Shown here piece after piece: positions 8,018-16,357 of a stretch of DNA of 33,845 nucleotides. The notes under the pieces were generated by a model, which was given only the letters and a program-made list of their open reading frames with translations, did no database searches and was not told where the DNA came from. Both the position numbers and the translations under genes were made by a program. The DNA comes from Candidatus Accumulibacter conexus (GTDB lineage: Bacteria; Pseudomonadota; Gammaproteobacteria; Burkholderiales; Rhodocyclaceae): the NCBI GenBank assembly GCA_017592775.1, contig JAGFNJ010000054.1:1-33845 (forward strand), written 5' to 3'. Positions within the stretch are counted from its first letter, which is position 1, and every line of letters begins with the position of its first letter.

Positions 8018-9562
8018 ATGAACAACAAGAGACATGGTCCAACCCCGGTCCCCGCGCTGGTCCTGCTGCTGGCCATCCTGCCGCTCACGGTTCCCGCTGT
8101 CGCCGCTGCCACGGATCCAGAGCATGTCTCACTGCCGGAGGCGGCGCAGGTTGCGGTGCTGCGGAACCCCGAAGTGCAGGCGCGCTGGCATGCCTTTCGC
8201 GAATCGCGGGAGGAGGTCGACGTTGCCCGGGGTGGCTTCCTGCCACAGGTTGACGTCGCGGCGGGCGTCGGTCGCGAAAGGCTGACGCCACGCAGCGACC
8301 CCGCGGCCGACTCGTCGTGGAACCGCAACTACGCGCTGATCAACCTGCGGCAGATGGTGTTCGACGGCTTTGCCACTGCCAGCGAGGTCAAGAAGCTGGG
8401 CAAGGGCAAGCTCGTCCGTTACTTCGAGCTGCTGGATGCGTCCGAGAACACGGCTCTTGAGGCCGGTCGCGCCTATCTCGATGTCGTTCGCCATCGCCGC
8501 CTGGTGTATCTTGCCGAGGAGAATTACATTCAGCATCAGGCGGCGCTCGATCAGCTCCGCTTGCGGGCGGAGTCGGGCGTCGGCAAGCGGGTCGATGTCG
8601 ACCAGGCCGCCAGCCGGCTGGCGCTGGCGGACGTCAATCTGACCACCGCGCTGGCCAACCTGCATGACGTGACGGCGCGCTATCTACGATTGATCGGCGA
8701 GCAGCCGGCGCGAGTCATGTTTGCCCCAGCCAACCTGCCCAGTTCGCTTCCCGATCGCGTCGAGCCCGCCCTCGTCGTCGCGCTGGCGAACAACCCGGCG
8801 TTGCGGGCGACGGTCGAGAACATCGAAGCCTCGCAGTACGACCTCGAAGTCCAGCGCGCCGCGTTCATGCCGCGGCTGCACCTGATCGCCCGCAGCGAGC
8901 GCTTCAGCGACTTCGCGGGCCTCGGCGAGGCGCGCGACAACAGCGTCGTCGAAATGCGGGTCGACTACAACCTCTACAATGGTGGCTCGGATGTGGCGCG
9001 CAACCGCCAGTACCGTGAACGCAAGAACATCGCTCTCGACCAGCGCGAGAAGTCCTGTCGGGACATCCGACAGACGCTTTCGATTGCCTTCCACGACACG
9101 ATTCGCCTGCGCGACCAGATCGGCCAGATCGGCATGCAGGTCGAACTGGTCGAGAAGACGCGCAACGCCTATCGTGACCAGTTCAACATCGGCCAGCGCA
9201 CGCTGCTCGACCTGCTCAACACCCAGAACGAGTATTTCGATGCCCGCCGCACGCAGGTCAACGCCGAGGTCGATCTCGCGCTGGCCTATCTGCGCAGCTA
9301 CGCGGGCATGGGCCGCCTGCTCGAGAAGCTCGGCCTGAAGCGCGCGGATGGCGACGAAGCGCCAGCGGTCGGTGAAATGGCGGCGGTCGATCCGGCGCAG
9401 CTCTGTCCGCCGGCGGCACCCACCTACACGCAGCCCGATCGCGAACTCCTCGGGCGCCGCGCACGGGAACTCAGCGCGGGTGCAGCGGCCGGCCTGGTCG
9501 GCAGCCGCGGTCTGCCGGCGGTACCCGGGGAGTCGCCGGCAACACGGCCGGGTCTGCAGTGA
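8018..9562 (+). CDS. TolC-family outer-membrane factor (LapE/AggA-like)
   Basis: 514 residues from ATG at 8018. A signal peptide ends near residue 31 (hydrophobic core LVLLLAILPLTVPAVAA). Two outer-membrane-efflux repeats follow (about 40-225 and 240-440). The second contains LLDLLNTQNEYFDARRTQV and AYLRSYAGMG, typical of type I secretion TolC proteins of the AggA/LapE group. It would form the outer-membrane channel through which the giant adhesin leaves the cell. It diverges from lapG-lapD, but the partner ABC transporter (LapB-like) and fusion protein (LapC-like) are not visible here. The tail after about residue 440 is a 70-residue Pro/Ala/Gly-rich extension with one Cys (AQLCPPAAP) that I do not recognise. 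The ribosome-binding site is weak. A longer upstream open frame runs antisense to lapG and is not credible as a start. Confidence 0.88.
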   Translation: MNNKRHGPTPVPALVLLLAILPLTVPAVAAATDPEHVSLPEAAQVAVLRNPEVQARWHAFRESREEVDVARGGFLPQVDVAAGVGRERLTPRSDPAADSSWNRNYALINLRQMVFDGFATASEVKKLGKGKLVRYFELLDASENTALEAGRAYLDVVRHRRLVYLAEENYIQHQAALDQLRLRAESGVGKRVDVDQAASRLALADVNLTTALANLHDVTARYLRLIGEQPARVMFAPANLPSSLPDRVEPALVVALANNPALRATVENIEASQYDLEVQRAAFMPRLHLIARSERFSDFAGLGEARDNSVVEMRVDYNLYNGGSDVARNRQYRERKNIALDQREKSCRDIRQTLSIAFHDTIRLRDQIGQIGMQVELVEKTRNAYRDQFNIGQRTLLDLLNTQNEYFDARRTQVNAEVDLALAYLRSYAGMGRLLEKLGLKRADGDEAPAVGEMAAVDPAQLCPPAAPTYTQPDRELLGRRARELSAGAAAGLVGSRGLPAVPGESPATRPGLQ

Positions 9563-9627
9563 GCGCCGATCGCCCGGTGATGACGGGCTGCGCTGCCCCC
9601 TTGCCGACGGCAGGCCGGCCCGACTGC

Positions 9628-9632
9628 GGAGG
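9628..9632 (+). promoter_or_regulatory. Ribosome-binding site that fixes the start of the GltI-like gene
   Basis: GGAGG at 9628-9632 lies 7 bases before ATG 9640. It favours this start over an in-frame GTG at 9559 that overlaps the preceding stop. Only the 9640 start puts the signal peptide at the N-terminus. Confidence 0.7.
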
Positions 9633-9639
9633 TTTCGCC

Positions 9640-10560
9640 ATGAAAGCCAACCCTCGTCCCGTGCTTCGCGCGCTGCTGGCTGCCACCTGCGTGTTCCTGC
9701 TGGCGCCTGCACTGCGTGCCGAGGAAGCACCGGCGTCGCCGACGCTGGCGAAGATTCGCGACGCGATGACCGTCTACGTCGGCTACCGTGAAGCTGCCGT
9801 TCCCTTCTCGTATCTGATTGCCGCGGGCGAGGCGGGCGGATTCGCCATCGACCTCTGCCGCCATGTCACCGACGCCATCCAGGCGCAACTGAAGCTGCCG
9901 CAACTGGCGGTCGTGCAGGTGCCGACAACACCCGGTGCGCGCCAGATCATGCTCGAGACCGGCACCATCGACCTCGACTGCGGCGCAACGACCAACACCG
10001 AACAACGGCAGCGCGACCTCGGCTTCAGCACCACCATCTTCGTCGCCGGCATCCAGGCCCTGGTGAGCAAGGATGCCGGCATCCGCTCGTTCGCCGACCT
10101 GCAGGACAAGACCGTGGCGACCGTTTTCGGCACGACGGCGCCGGCTTACCTGGCGTCGGCTGCCGCCCGCCAGGGCCTGCAGTTGCGCCAACGCGGCAGC
10201 CGTGATCAGGCCGCAGCGCTGCAGCTCCTGCTGCGCGGCGAGGTTGCCGCACTGGTGCTCGACGACGCGTCGCTGCGCAGCCTGCTGCTGCAGCTTGCCG
10301 CCAGCGACCGCGAGCGCTTCGTGCTGCTCGATGACCGTTTCGCTTTCGAGCCCTACGCGATCGCGTTCCGCCGCCACGACCCGCAGTTCAAGAAGCTGGT
10401 CGATCAGACGCTGACCGGCCTGATGCAGAGTGGCGAGTTTGCCCGCATCTATGATCGCTGGTTCACCTCGCCGATTCCGCCGCATGGCGGCAATCTGAAC
10501 CTGCCAATGGGCGACGCCCTGCGGCAACTCATGCTGACGCCCAACGATCGCGGTGCCTGA
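9640..10560 (+). CDS. Periplasmic glutamate/aspartate-type substrate-binding protein (GltI-like)
   Basis: 306 residues with a signal peptide ending near ALRA at residue 27. It has the family 3 solute-binding fold: TVYVGYREAAVPFSY at the start of lobe 1, GGFAIDLCRHV, and LDCGATTNTEQRQRDLGFS (about 112-130), which closely resembles the ligand-loop signature of GltI (CGSTTNN). Then come SFADLQDKTVATVFGTTA (lobe 2) and FARIYDRWFTSPIPP near the C-terminus, the usual end of such proteins. It should bind an acidic or polar amino acid in the periplasm. No permease or ATPase gene is next to it, so it is an orphan in this window; it may serve a transporter elsewhere or act as a sensor. It starts 77 bases after the TolC-like gene and could share its transcript. 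Confidence 0.85.
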   Translation: MKANPRPVLRALLAATCVFLLAPALRAEEAPASPTLAKIRDAMTVYVGYREAAVPFSYLIAAGEAGGFAIDLCRHVTDAIQAQLKLPQLAVVQVPTTPGARQIMLETGTIDLDCGATTNTEQRQRDLGFSTTIFVAGIQALVSKDAGIRSFADLQDKTVATVFGTTAPAYLASAAARQGLQLRQRGSRDQAAALQLLLRGEVAALVLDDASLRSLLLQLAASDRERFVLLDDRFAFEPYAIAFRRHDPQFKKLVDQTLTGLMQSGEFARIYDRWFTSPIPPHGGNLNLPMGDALRQLMLTPNDRGA

Positions 10561-10665
10561 CGCGGTTGCCGGCGCGACGGCGATCGCCAGGCCGCGACAG
10601 GCGCGCTGGTATCCGCCGCGCCGGTGATGCTGGCCGGGCAGTGCCTGCGCGCTGCCTTGTCCTGC

Positions 10666-10671
10666 TAGAAT
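10666..10671 (+). promoter_or_regulatory. Candidate -10 element of ilvA
   Basis: TAGAAT lies 37 bases before the ilvA ATG and differs from the consensus at one base. No good -35 is seen 16-18 bases upstream. The 10561-10708 gap also holds CCGGCGCG (10569-10576) and its inverse CGCGCCGG (10617-10624), plus the palindrome GGCGATCGCC (10579-10588). These could form a hairpin after the preceding gene, but there is no T-tract. Confidence 0.35.
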
Positions 10672-10708
10672 CGGCCCCTTTGGCAAAGCACGGGGTCTTT
10701 CTGCCGCC

Positions 10709-12220
10709 ATGCCCACGGATTACCTCGAGAGAATTCTCAACGCCCGGGTCTATGACGTGGCGATCGAAACCCCGCTGGATCGGGCACCTGCCCTGTCGGC
10801 ACGCATCGGCAATCGGGTGCTGCTCAAGCGTGAGGATCTGCAGCCCGTCTTCTCCTTCAAGCTGCGCGGCGCTTACAACAAGATCGTCCACCTGTCGAAG
10901 GAGAAGCTGAAGCGCGGCGTGATCTGCGCTTCGGCGGGCAACCATGCCCAGGGCGTTGCCTTGGCCGCCGCCAAGGTCGGTTGCCGGGCGGTGATCGTCA
11001 TGCCGACGACGACGCCGCAGATCAAGATCGAGGCGGTGCGGCAGCGCGGTGGCGACGTGGTGCTGGCCGGCGAATCCTACGACGACGCCTATGCGCACGC
11101 CCTGGAGATCGAGAAGAGCGAGCGGCTGAGCTTCGTGCATCCCTTTGACGATCCGGATGTGATCGCCGGCCAGGGCACCATCGGCATGGAGATCCTGCGC
11201 CAGCATGCCGAGCCGATCGACGCCATTTTCTGCTGCGTCGGTGGTGGTGGCCTGATCTCCGGCATTGCCGCCTACGTCAAGCGCCTGCGACCGGCGACTA
11301 GGATCGTCGGTGTCGAAGCGGTTGACGCCGACGCCATGGCGCGTTCGCTGCATGCCGGCAAGCGTGTCCGGCTCGAGCACGTCGGTTTGTTCGCCGATGG
11401 CGCTGCGGTCAAGTACGTCGGTGAGGAAACCTTCCGCCTCTGTCAGACCTACGTCGACGAAATGGTGCTGGTCGACACCGACGCCATCTGCGCCGCGATC
11501 AAGGACGTCTTCGAGGACACGCGCGCGGTGCTCGAACCCGCCGGCGCGCTGGCGGTGGCCGGCGCCAAGGAATACGCGGCACGGCATCGGTTGCAGGGAA
11601 AGACACTGATCGCCACCGCATCGGGCGCCAACATCAACTTCGACCGGCTGCGTTTCGTTGCCGAAAGGGCGGAGATCGGCGAACAGCGCGAGGCGGTCTT
11701 TGCCGTGACGCTGCCCGAGCGCCCCGGAGCCTACAAGCAGTTCGTCGCCCTGATCGGTGCCCGCAGCATCACCGAGTTCAATTACCGCTACAACGATCAG
11801 CATGCGGCACAGGTCTTCGTCGGCATCCAGGTTGCTTCGCGCGCCGAGTCGGTACGCCTGCTGCAGCATCTGCGCAAGCATGGCTACCCGACTCTCGACC
11901 TGACCGATGACGAAATGGCGAAGGGTCACATCCGCCACCTGGTGGGCGGCCACTCGCCAGCGATCAGCAACGAGATCGTCTACCGTTTCGAGTTCCCCGA
12001 GCGACCGGGAGCGCTGATGAACTTTCTCAACCGGATGAGTGCCGGCTGGAACATCAGCCTCTTCCACTATCGCAACCACGGCGCCGACTACGGCCGCGTG
12101 CTGGTCGGCATGCAGGTGCCGCCGGACGAGATGGGCGACTTCCGGCAGTTCCTGCGCACGCTCGGTTACGCGCACTGGGACGAGACCGGCAACCAGGCCT
12201 ACCGGCTCTTTCTCGCCTAG
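10709..12220 (+). CDS. ilvA: Threonine ammonia-lyase, biosynthetic
   Basis: 503 residues, the usual length of the biosynthetic, allosteric form. A fold-type II PLP domain covers about 1-320, with the PLP lysine K51 in [11 protein letters not shown], the substrate loop SAGNHAQG (75-82) and the phosphate-binding glycines [10 protein letters not shown] (178-181). Two ACT-like regulatory domains follow: about 330-395 (beginning [16 protein letters not shown]) and about 425-500 ([16 protein letters not shown]). The enzyme converts threonine to 2-oxobutanoate and ammonia, the first step to isoleucine; in the family the ACT pair mediates isoleucine inhibition and valine activation. The ATG at 10709 matches the normal N-terminus ([15 protein letters not shown]) but lacks a clear Shine-Dalgarno. 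No other ilv genes are adjacent. Confidence 0.95.
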   Translation: MPTDYLERILNARVYDVAIETPLDRAPALSARIGNRVLLKREDLQPVFSFKLRGAYNKIVHLSKEKLKRGVICASAGNHAQGVALAAAKVGCRAVIVMPTTTPQIKIEAVRQRGGDVVLAGESYDDAYAHALEIEKSERLSFVHPFDDPDVIAGQGTIGMEILRQHAEPIDAIFCCVGGGGLISGIAAYVKRLRPATRIVGVEAVDADAMARSLHAGKRVRLEHVGLFADGAAVKYVGEETFRLCQTYVDEMVLVDTDAICAAIKDVFEDTRAVLEPAGALAVAGAKEYAARHRLQGKTLIATASGANINFDRLRFVAERAEIGEQREAVFAVTLPERPGAYKQFVALIGARSITEFNYRYNDQHAAQVFVGIQVASRAESVRLLQHLRKHGYPTLDLTDDEMAKGHIRHLVGGHSPAISNEIVYRFEFPERPGALMNFLNRMSAGWNISLFHYRNHGADYGRVLVGMQVPPDEMGDFRQFLRTLGYAHWDETGNQAYRLFLA

Positions 12221-12262
12221 CTGCGGGATGGTTGCCGGTTCGCGGCCGGCCTGCGGGTGCCC

Positions 12263-12292
12263 TTGCCTTGCAGCGGATTTCCCGCATAGACT
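12263..12292 (+). promoter_or_regulatory. Weak sigma-70-like promoter candidate for cysK
   Basis: TTGCCT (12263-12268) and TAGACT (12287-12292) are separated by 18 bases; each matches the consensus at four of six positions. The pair lies in the 209-bp ilvA-cysK gap, about 140 bases before the cysK ATG, leaving a long leader that contains the dyad at 12313-12346. Confidence is low because both hexamers are imperfect. Confidence 0.3.
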
Positions 12293-12312
12293 GCGGTGCG
12301 CACTTGCGACGC

Positions 12313-12346
12313 TGGCGAAGCGATGGCGCAACAGTCCGCTTCGCCA
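12313..12346 (+). promoter_or_regulatory. Perfect 10-bp inverted repeat in the cysK leader
   Basis: TGGCGAAGCG (12313-12322) is followed after 14 bases by its exact reverse complement CGCTTCGCCA (12337-12346). It lies 84 bases before the cysK start. It could be an RNA hairpin in the leader or a dyad operator. No U-run follows, so it is unlikely to be a simple terminator of ilvA. Confidence 0.5.
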
Positions 12347-12429
12347 CCTGCTGCCGGCGGCATCTGCGGTTGCCGCGCTTGCCGAACGGTCCGGTCGATC
12401 GTCGATCATTCCCAGGAGAGTCCATCATC

Positions 12430-13368
12430 ATGCCCATGAACATCGCCAGCAACGTCACCGAACTGGTCGGCAACACGCCACTCGTCCGGCTCAACCGCCT
12501 GACTGAAGGGATTGACGGCAGCATCTGCGTCAAGCTCGAGTTCTACAATCCCGCTCACAGCGTCAAGGACCGGATCGCCGTCGCCATGATCGACGCGGCG
12601 CAGGCGAGCGGTCGCATCGGTCCGGAGACGGTGGTGCTCGAGCCCACTTCCGGCAACACCGGCATCGGACTGGCGATGGTCTGCGCCGCACGCGGCATCA
12701 AGTGCTGCTTCGTCATGCCGGAAACCATGAGCCGTGAACGCCGCCTGCTGCTCCGTGCCTACGGCGCCGAACTCGTGTTGACGCCAGGGCCTGACGGCAT
12801 GGGTGGCGCGATCCGTCGCGCCGAGGAAATGGCGGCCAGCGATGCGCGCTACTTCATCCCGCAGCAGTTCGAGAATCCGGCCAATCCGGCGATCCATCGT
12901 GCCACCACGGCCGAGGAGGTGTGGCGCGACACCGACGGCCAGGTGGACATCTTCGTCGCCGGTGTCGGCACCGGCGGTACCATCACCGGTGTTGGCGAAG
13001 TGCTCAAGGCGAGAAAACTGGGGCTGCAGGTCATCGCCGTCGAGCCTGAAGCATCGCCGGTGCTGTCGGGCGGCAGCAAGGGACCGCATCCGATCCAGGG
13101 AATCGGCGCCGGTTTCGTTCCCGGCGTGCTCAACACCGGCATCTACGACGAAGTGCAGCGGGTCAGTGCGGACGATGCGTTCGCCATCGCCCGCCGGATG
13201 GCAACCGAGGAGGGTCTGCTCGTGGGTATCTCCTCCGGCGCCGCCGTGTGGGCCGCGCTCGCCGTCGCCCGCCGACCCGAGAACGCCGGCAAGCTGACGG
13301 TGGTGATCGTCCCCTCTTTCGGCGAGCGCTACCTGACGACCCAGCTCTACGCGCACCTCGAAGTGTGA
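12430..13368 (+). CDS. cysK: Cysteine synthase (O-acetylserine sulfhydrylase)
   Basis: 312 residues, the normal CysK length. It joins O-acetylserine and sulfide into cysteine. Visible family marks: [11 protein letters not shown] at 11-21, the PLP lysine K46 in [11 protein letters not shown], the substrate loop TSGNTG (73-78), the PLP phosphate loop [21 protein letters not shown], and the C-terminal [10 protein letters not shown]. It is nearer to CysK than CysM, but the A/B distinction is inferred. I chose ATG 12430 because AGGAG (12414-12418) lies 11 bases upstream and the protein then begins just before the conserved N-terminus; the frame is open further upstream but that part is not family-like. 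The stop overlaps the next gene by 4 bases (GTGA). Confidence 0.94.
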   Translation: MPMNIASNVTELVGNTPLVRLNRLTEGIDGSICVKLEFYNPAHSVKDRIAVAMIDAAQASGRIGPETVVLEPTSGNTGIGLAMVCAARGIKCCFVMPETMSRERRLLLRAYGAELVLTPGPDGMGGAIRRAEEMAASDARYFIPQQFENPANPAIHRATTAEEVWRDTDGQVDIFVAGVGTGGTITGVGEVLKARKLGLQVIAVEPEASPVLSGGSKGPHPIQGIGAGFVPGVLNTGIYDEVQRVSADDAFAIARRMATEEGLLVGISSGAAVWAALAVARRPENAGKLTVVIVPSFGERYLTTQLYAHLEV

Positions 13369-14531
13369 GCGGCGGCGCTGCCGACGTGCAGGCTGGTGAC
13401 TTCGAGCGCGGCGTCGACCGCGCGCGTGGTGATTCGCTGAAATGGAACCGCTACGCCGGGCGCGACGTGCTGCCGCTGTGGGTCGCCGACATGGACTTTG
13501 CCGCGCCGCCGGCGATCATCGCCGCGCTCGAGCGACGCGTCGCGCACGGCTGTTTCGGCTACGCCGAGCCGATGCCTGGGCTCCACGAAGCCGTCATCGG
13601 CAACCTGCAGCGCGAGTACGGCTGGCACGTCGAGGCCGACTGGCTGCTCTGGTTGCCCGGACTGGTGACTGGGCTCAACGTCGCCTGCCGCGCCGTCGAC
13701 GGTGATGTCGTGACGGCGACGCCGGTCTATCCGCCATTTCTCAGCGCACCGCGCCTGTCCGGCCGGCGTTTGACGACCGCGCCGCTGTGCCAGGTCGACG
13801 AGCGCTGGGTGTTCGATTTCGCGGCGCTGCAGGACGCCGTGCTGCCGGGCAGCCGGCTGCTGTTGCTCTGCCATCCGCACAACCCGGTCGGTCGCGCGTG
13901 GGAGCCGGCAGAACTCGAGCAGATCGCTGCCTGCAGCCGGCGCAACGATCTCATCGTCTGCTCCGACGAGATCCACTGCGGGCTCGTGCTCGACCAGCAT
14001 CGCCGCCACCTGCCGCTGGCGATGCTCGGCGACGAGATGGCGCGGCGGACGATCACGCTCATGGCGCCATCCAAGACCTGGAACATTCCCGGTCTCGGCT
14101 GTGCCTTCGCGGTCATCGCCGACCCGGCGCTGCGTCGTCGTTTCAGCGCCGCCATGCGCGGCATCGTGCCGCACGTCAATGTGCTCGGCCTCGCTGCATG
14201 CGAAGCCGCCTATCGCGACTGCGACGACTGGCAGCGCGCCCTGCTCGTCACCCTGCGGCACAACCGCGACGCCGTTGAGGCCGCCGTGCGCTCGATGCCC
14301 GGCCTTGCCATGCGTCATGTCGAGGCAACCTACCTGGCGTGGATCGACGCCCGCGGTCTCGCCGTTGCCGATCCGTCGGCCTTTTTCGAGGAAGCCGGGG
14401 TCGGACTGTCGAATGGCGCCGACTTCGGCCTGGCGGGCTGGGTTCGGCTCAATTTCGGCTGCCCGCGGCAGACGCTCGCAACCGCCCTCGAGCGCATGGC
14501 GGCCGCCTGCACGGCCGCCGCACGGTCATGA
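13365..14531 (+). CDS. patB: PatB/MalY-type C-S beta-lyase (aminotransferase class I/II fold)
   Basis: About 388 residues. A fold-type I PLP enzyme with [14 protein letters not shown] near residue 39, the substrate/PLP residues in [10 protein letters not shown] (170-179), [10 protein letters not shown] (201-210) and the Schiff-base lysine K237 in [13 protein letters not shown]. These are signatures of the MalY/PatB subfamily, which cleaves cystathionine or other cysteine S-conjugates to pyruvate, ammonia and a thiol. The start is uncertain: GTG 13365 overlaps the cysK stop (GTGA) and suggests translational coupling, while GTG 13386 would give the more standard N-terminus ([19 protein letters not shown]). 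No strong Shine-Dalgarno is seen for either. It overlaps the next gene by 4 bases (ATGA). Confidence 0.9.
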   Translation: MSGGAADVQAGDFERGVDRARGDSLKWNRYAGRDVLPLWVADMDFAAPPAIIAALERRVAHGCFGYAEPMPGLHEAVIGNLQREYGWHVEADWLLWLPGLVTGLNVACRAVDGDVVTATPVYPPFLSAPRLSGRRLTTAPLCQVDERWVFDFAALQDAVLPGSRLLLLCHPHNPVGRAWEPAELEQIAACSRRNDLIVCSDEIHCGLVLDQHRRHLPLAMLGDEMARRTITLMAPSKTWNIPGLGCAFAVIADPALRRRFSAAMRGIVPHVNVLGLAACEAAYRDCDDWQRALLVTLRHNRDAVEAAVRSMPGLAMRHVEATYLAWIDARGLAVADPSAFFEEAGVGLSNGADFGLAGWVRLNFGCPRQTLATALERMAAACTAAARS

Positions 14532-16156
14532 GCGCGGCCGCCACCTGGTGGCAGCGCGGCATCATCTACCAGGTCTACCCGCGCTCGTTCCAGGACAGCA
14601 ACGGCGATGGCATCGGCGACCTGGCGGGGATCAGCGCCCGCCTGGATTATCTGCACGGCCTCAACGTCGACGTCATCTGGCTGTCGCCGATCTATCCCTC
14701 GCCGATGCACGACTTCGGTTACGACGTTGCCGACTACTGCGCCATCCACCCCGCCTTCGGCAGCATGGCCGACTTCGACCGCCTGCTGACCGAGGTGCAT
14801 GGGCGCGGCATGCGGCTTCTGCTCGACCTGGTTCCCAATCACAGTTCACATCAACATCCCTGGTTCGTCGCCAGCCGCAGTGGCCGCGACAACCCGCAGC
14901 GTGCGTGGTACATCTGGCGCGACCCGGCGCCCGGCGGCGGCCCGCCGAACAACTGGCTGAGCCACTTCGGCGGCCCGGCCTGGACCTTCGACGAGGGCAG
15001 CGGACAGTACTACATGCACCAGTTCCTGCCGCAGCAGCCGGAACTGAACTACCGCCATCCCGAGGTCCTGCCGGCGATGCTGGACTGCATGCGCTTCTGG
15101 CTCGACAAGGGGGTCGACGGCTTCCGCGTCGACGTCATCGGCATGTTGCTGAAGGACCCGCTGTTCCGTGATGAACCCGCGAACCCCGCCTGGAACGGAG
15201 TCCGCGAGTACCAGAGCCTGCTGCACGTGCACACGGCCAACCTGCCCGAAGTGCACGGCCTGATTCGCCAGATGCGGGCGTTTCTCGACGGCTGGAACGA
15301 CCGCCTGATGATCGGCGAACTCTACCTGCCGAATGCCGAGCTGGTCCGCTACTACGGCGATGAGGAAGGCGCGGAGTGCCACCTGCCCTTCAACTTCCAG
15401 CTCATCCGGGCCCCCTGGGACGCCGCCCTCATCCGCCGCCTGGTGGACGATTACGAGGCGCTGCTGCCGCAGCACGCGTGGCCCAACTGGGTGCTCGGCA
15501 ATCACGACCAGAAGCGGCTGGCGACCCGTGTCGGGTCGCGCCAGGCACGCGTCGCGACGATGCTGTTGCTGACGCTGCGCGGCACGCCAACCTGCTACTA
15601 CGGCGACGAGATCGGCATGCTCGACGTGCCGTTGCCGCTGGCGCTGATGCAGGACCCACCGGCGCTCAGGCAGCCGGAAATCGCCCATCTCGTCGGCCGC
15701 GACCCGCAGCGTACGCCGATGCAGTGGGATGCCTCGGCGAACGCCGGCTTTGCCGCTGCCGGGGTCCGCTCCTGGCTGCCGCTGGCGCCGGACTGCAGGA
15801 CGCGCAACGTCGCCAGCCAGTCGGCCGACCCGAACTCGCCGCTCGGCTTCTTCCGTGCCATGACCGCACTGCGACGAGCCGAGCCGGCGCTCGCCGACGG
15901 TTCCTACCGGTCGCTCGACGCCGGCCAGCCGGATGTTTTCGCCTACCTGCGCGGCGATCCGGGCAGCGCCCTGCTCGTTCTGCTCAACTTCGGCACCGAG
16001 CGTCGGCGACTGGCGCTGCCGCTGTCCGGCGATGCGGCCGACCTCTTGCTGTCAACGGCAATGACTTCGCCAGGGCGGCTCAGACTGGAGCAACTGGTCC
16101 TCGAACCCGACGAGGGCATGGTGCTGCGGCTTCCCGCCACCAGCCGCGTCTCCTGA
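14528..16156 (+). CDS. GH13 alpha-glucosidase / oligo-1,6-glucosidase-type enzyme
   Basis: 542 residues; cytoplasmic, with no signal peptide. An (alpha/beta)8 GH13 domain begins WWQRGIIYQVYPRSFQDSNG. Conserved regions: LLLDLVPNHSS (region I), DGFRVDVIG with nucleophile D202 (region II), MIGELYL with acid/base E264 (region III) and VLGNHD with transition-state D327 (region IV). The beta-sandwich C-domain ends near residue 540. QRTPMQWDASANAGF is also typical of alpha-glucosidases of this group. It would hydrolyse alpha-glucosidic bonds in maltose- or isomaltose-type sugars, or perform transglycosylation; the linkage cannot be read from sequence alone. ATG 14528 overlaps the patB stop (ATGA). 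The functional tie to the two upstream sulfur amino-acid genes is unclear. Confidence 0.9.
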   Translation: MSAAATWWQRGIIYQVYPRSFQDSNGDGIGDLAGISARLDYLHGLNVDVIWLSPIYPSPMHDFGYDVADYCAIHPAFGSMADFDRLLTEVHGRGMRLLLDLVPNHSSHQHPWFVASRSGRDNPQRAWYIWRDPAPGGGPPNNWLSHFGGPAWTFDEGSGQYYMHQFLPQQPELNYRHPEVLPAMLDCMRFWLDKGVDGFRVDVIGMLLKDPLFRDEPANPAWNGVREYQSLLHVHTANLPEVHGLIRQMRAFLDGWNDRLMIGELYLPNAELVRYYGDEEGAECHLPFNFQLIRAPWDAALIRRLVDDYEALLPQHAWPNWVLGNHDQKRLATRVGSRQARVATMLLLTLRGTPTCYYGDEIGMLDVPLPLALMQDPPALRQPEIAHLVGRDPQRTPMQWDASANAGFAAAGVRSWLPLAPDCRTRNVASQSADPNSPLGFFRAMTALRRAEPALADGSYRSLDAGQPDVFAYLRGDPGSALLVLLNFGTERRRLALPLSGDAADLLLSTAMTSPGRLRLEQLVLEPDEGMVLRLPATSRVS

Positions 16157-16293
16157 ACCGTGCCGTCCGGCGGCTGGCAGCGAGCCGATCGCCCGCGCTC
16201 TGCTGCCGGTCGGCGTTCTCGCCGGCGCGGCTGCGGCCGAGAGCGCCGCCGCCGTGATCGATGCCCGTGGTCTGGTCGACCGGCCGGCGGCAG

Positions 16294-16321
16294 TTGACAG
16301 GCAGGCACCGATCGGTAAGCT
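16294..16321 (+). promoter_or_regulatory. Sigma-70-type promoter candidate for the EAL-like/HDOD gene
   Basis: A perfect TTGACA (16294-16299) is followed after 16 bases by TAAGCT (16316-16321), a weak -10. It lies 36 bases before the GTG start at 16358, in the 201-bp gap after the glucosidase gene. This suggests the HDOD gene is transcribed on its own. Confidence 0.45.
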
Positions 16322-16357
16322 TGGCGCCCGCGCCATCGACTCTTGGGGGAGAGAGAA

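Noticed and set aside
10529-12409. A 626-residue minus-strand open frame over ilvA
   Set aside because: Antisense shadow of a well-defined enzyme; no ribosome-binding site or domain.
12232-12429. N-terminal extension of cysK (66 codons upstream of 12430 in frame)
   Set aside because: Arg/Cys/Pro-rich sequence unlike the family. A good ribosome-binding site and the conserved N-terminus fit ATG 12430, and the region contains the leader dyad.
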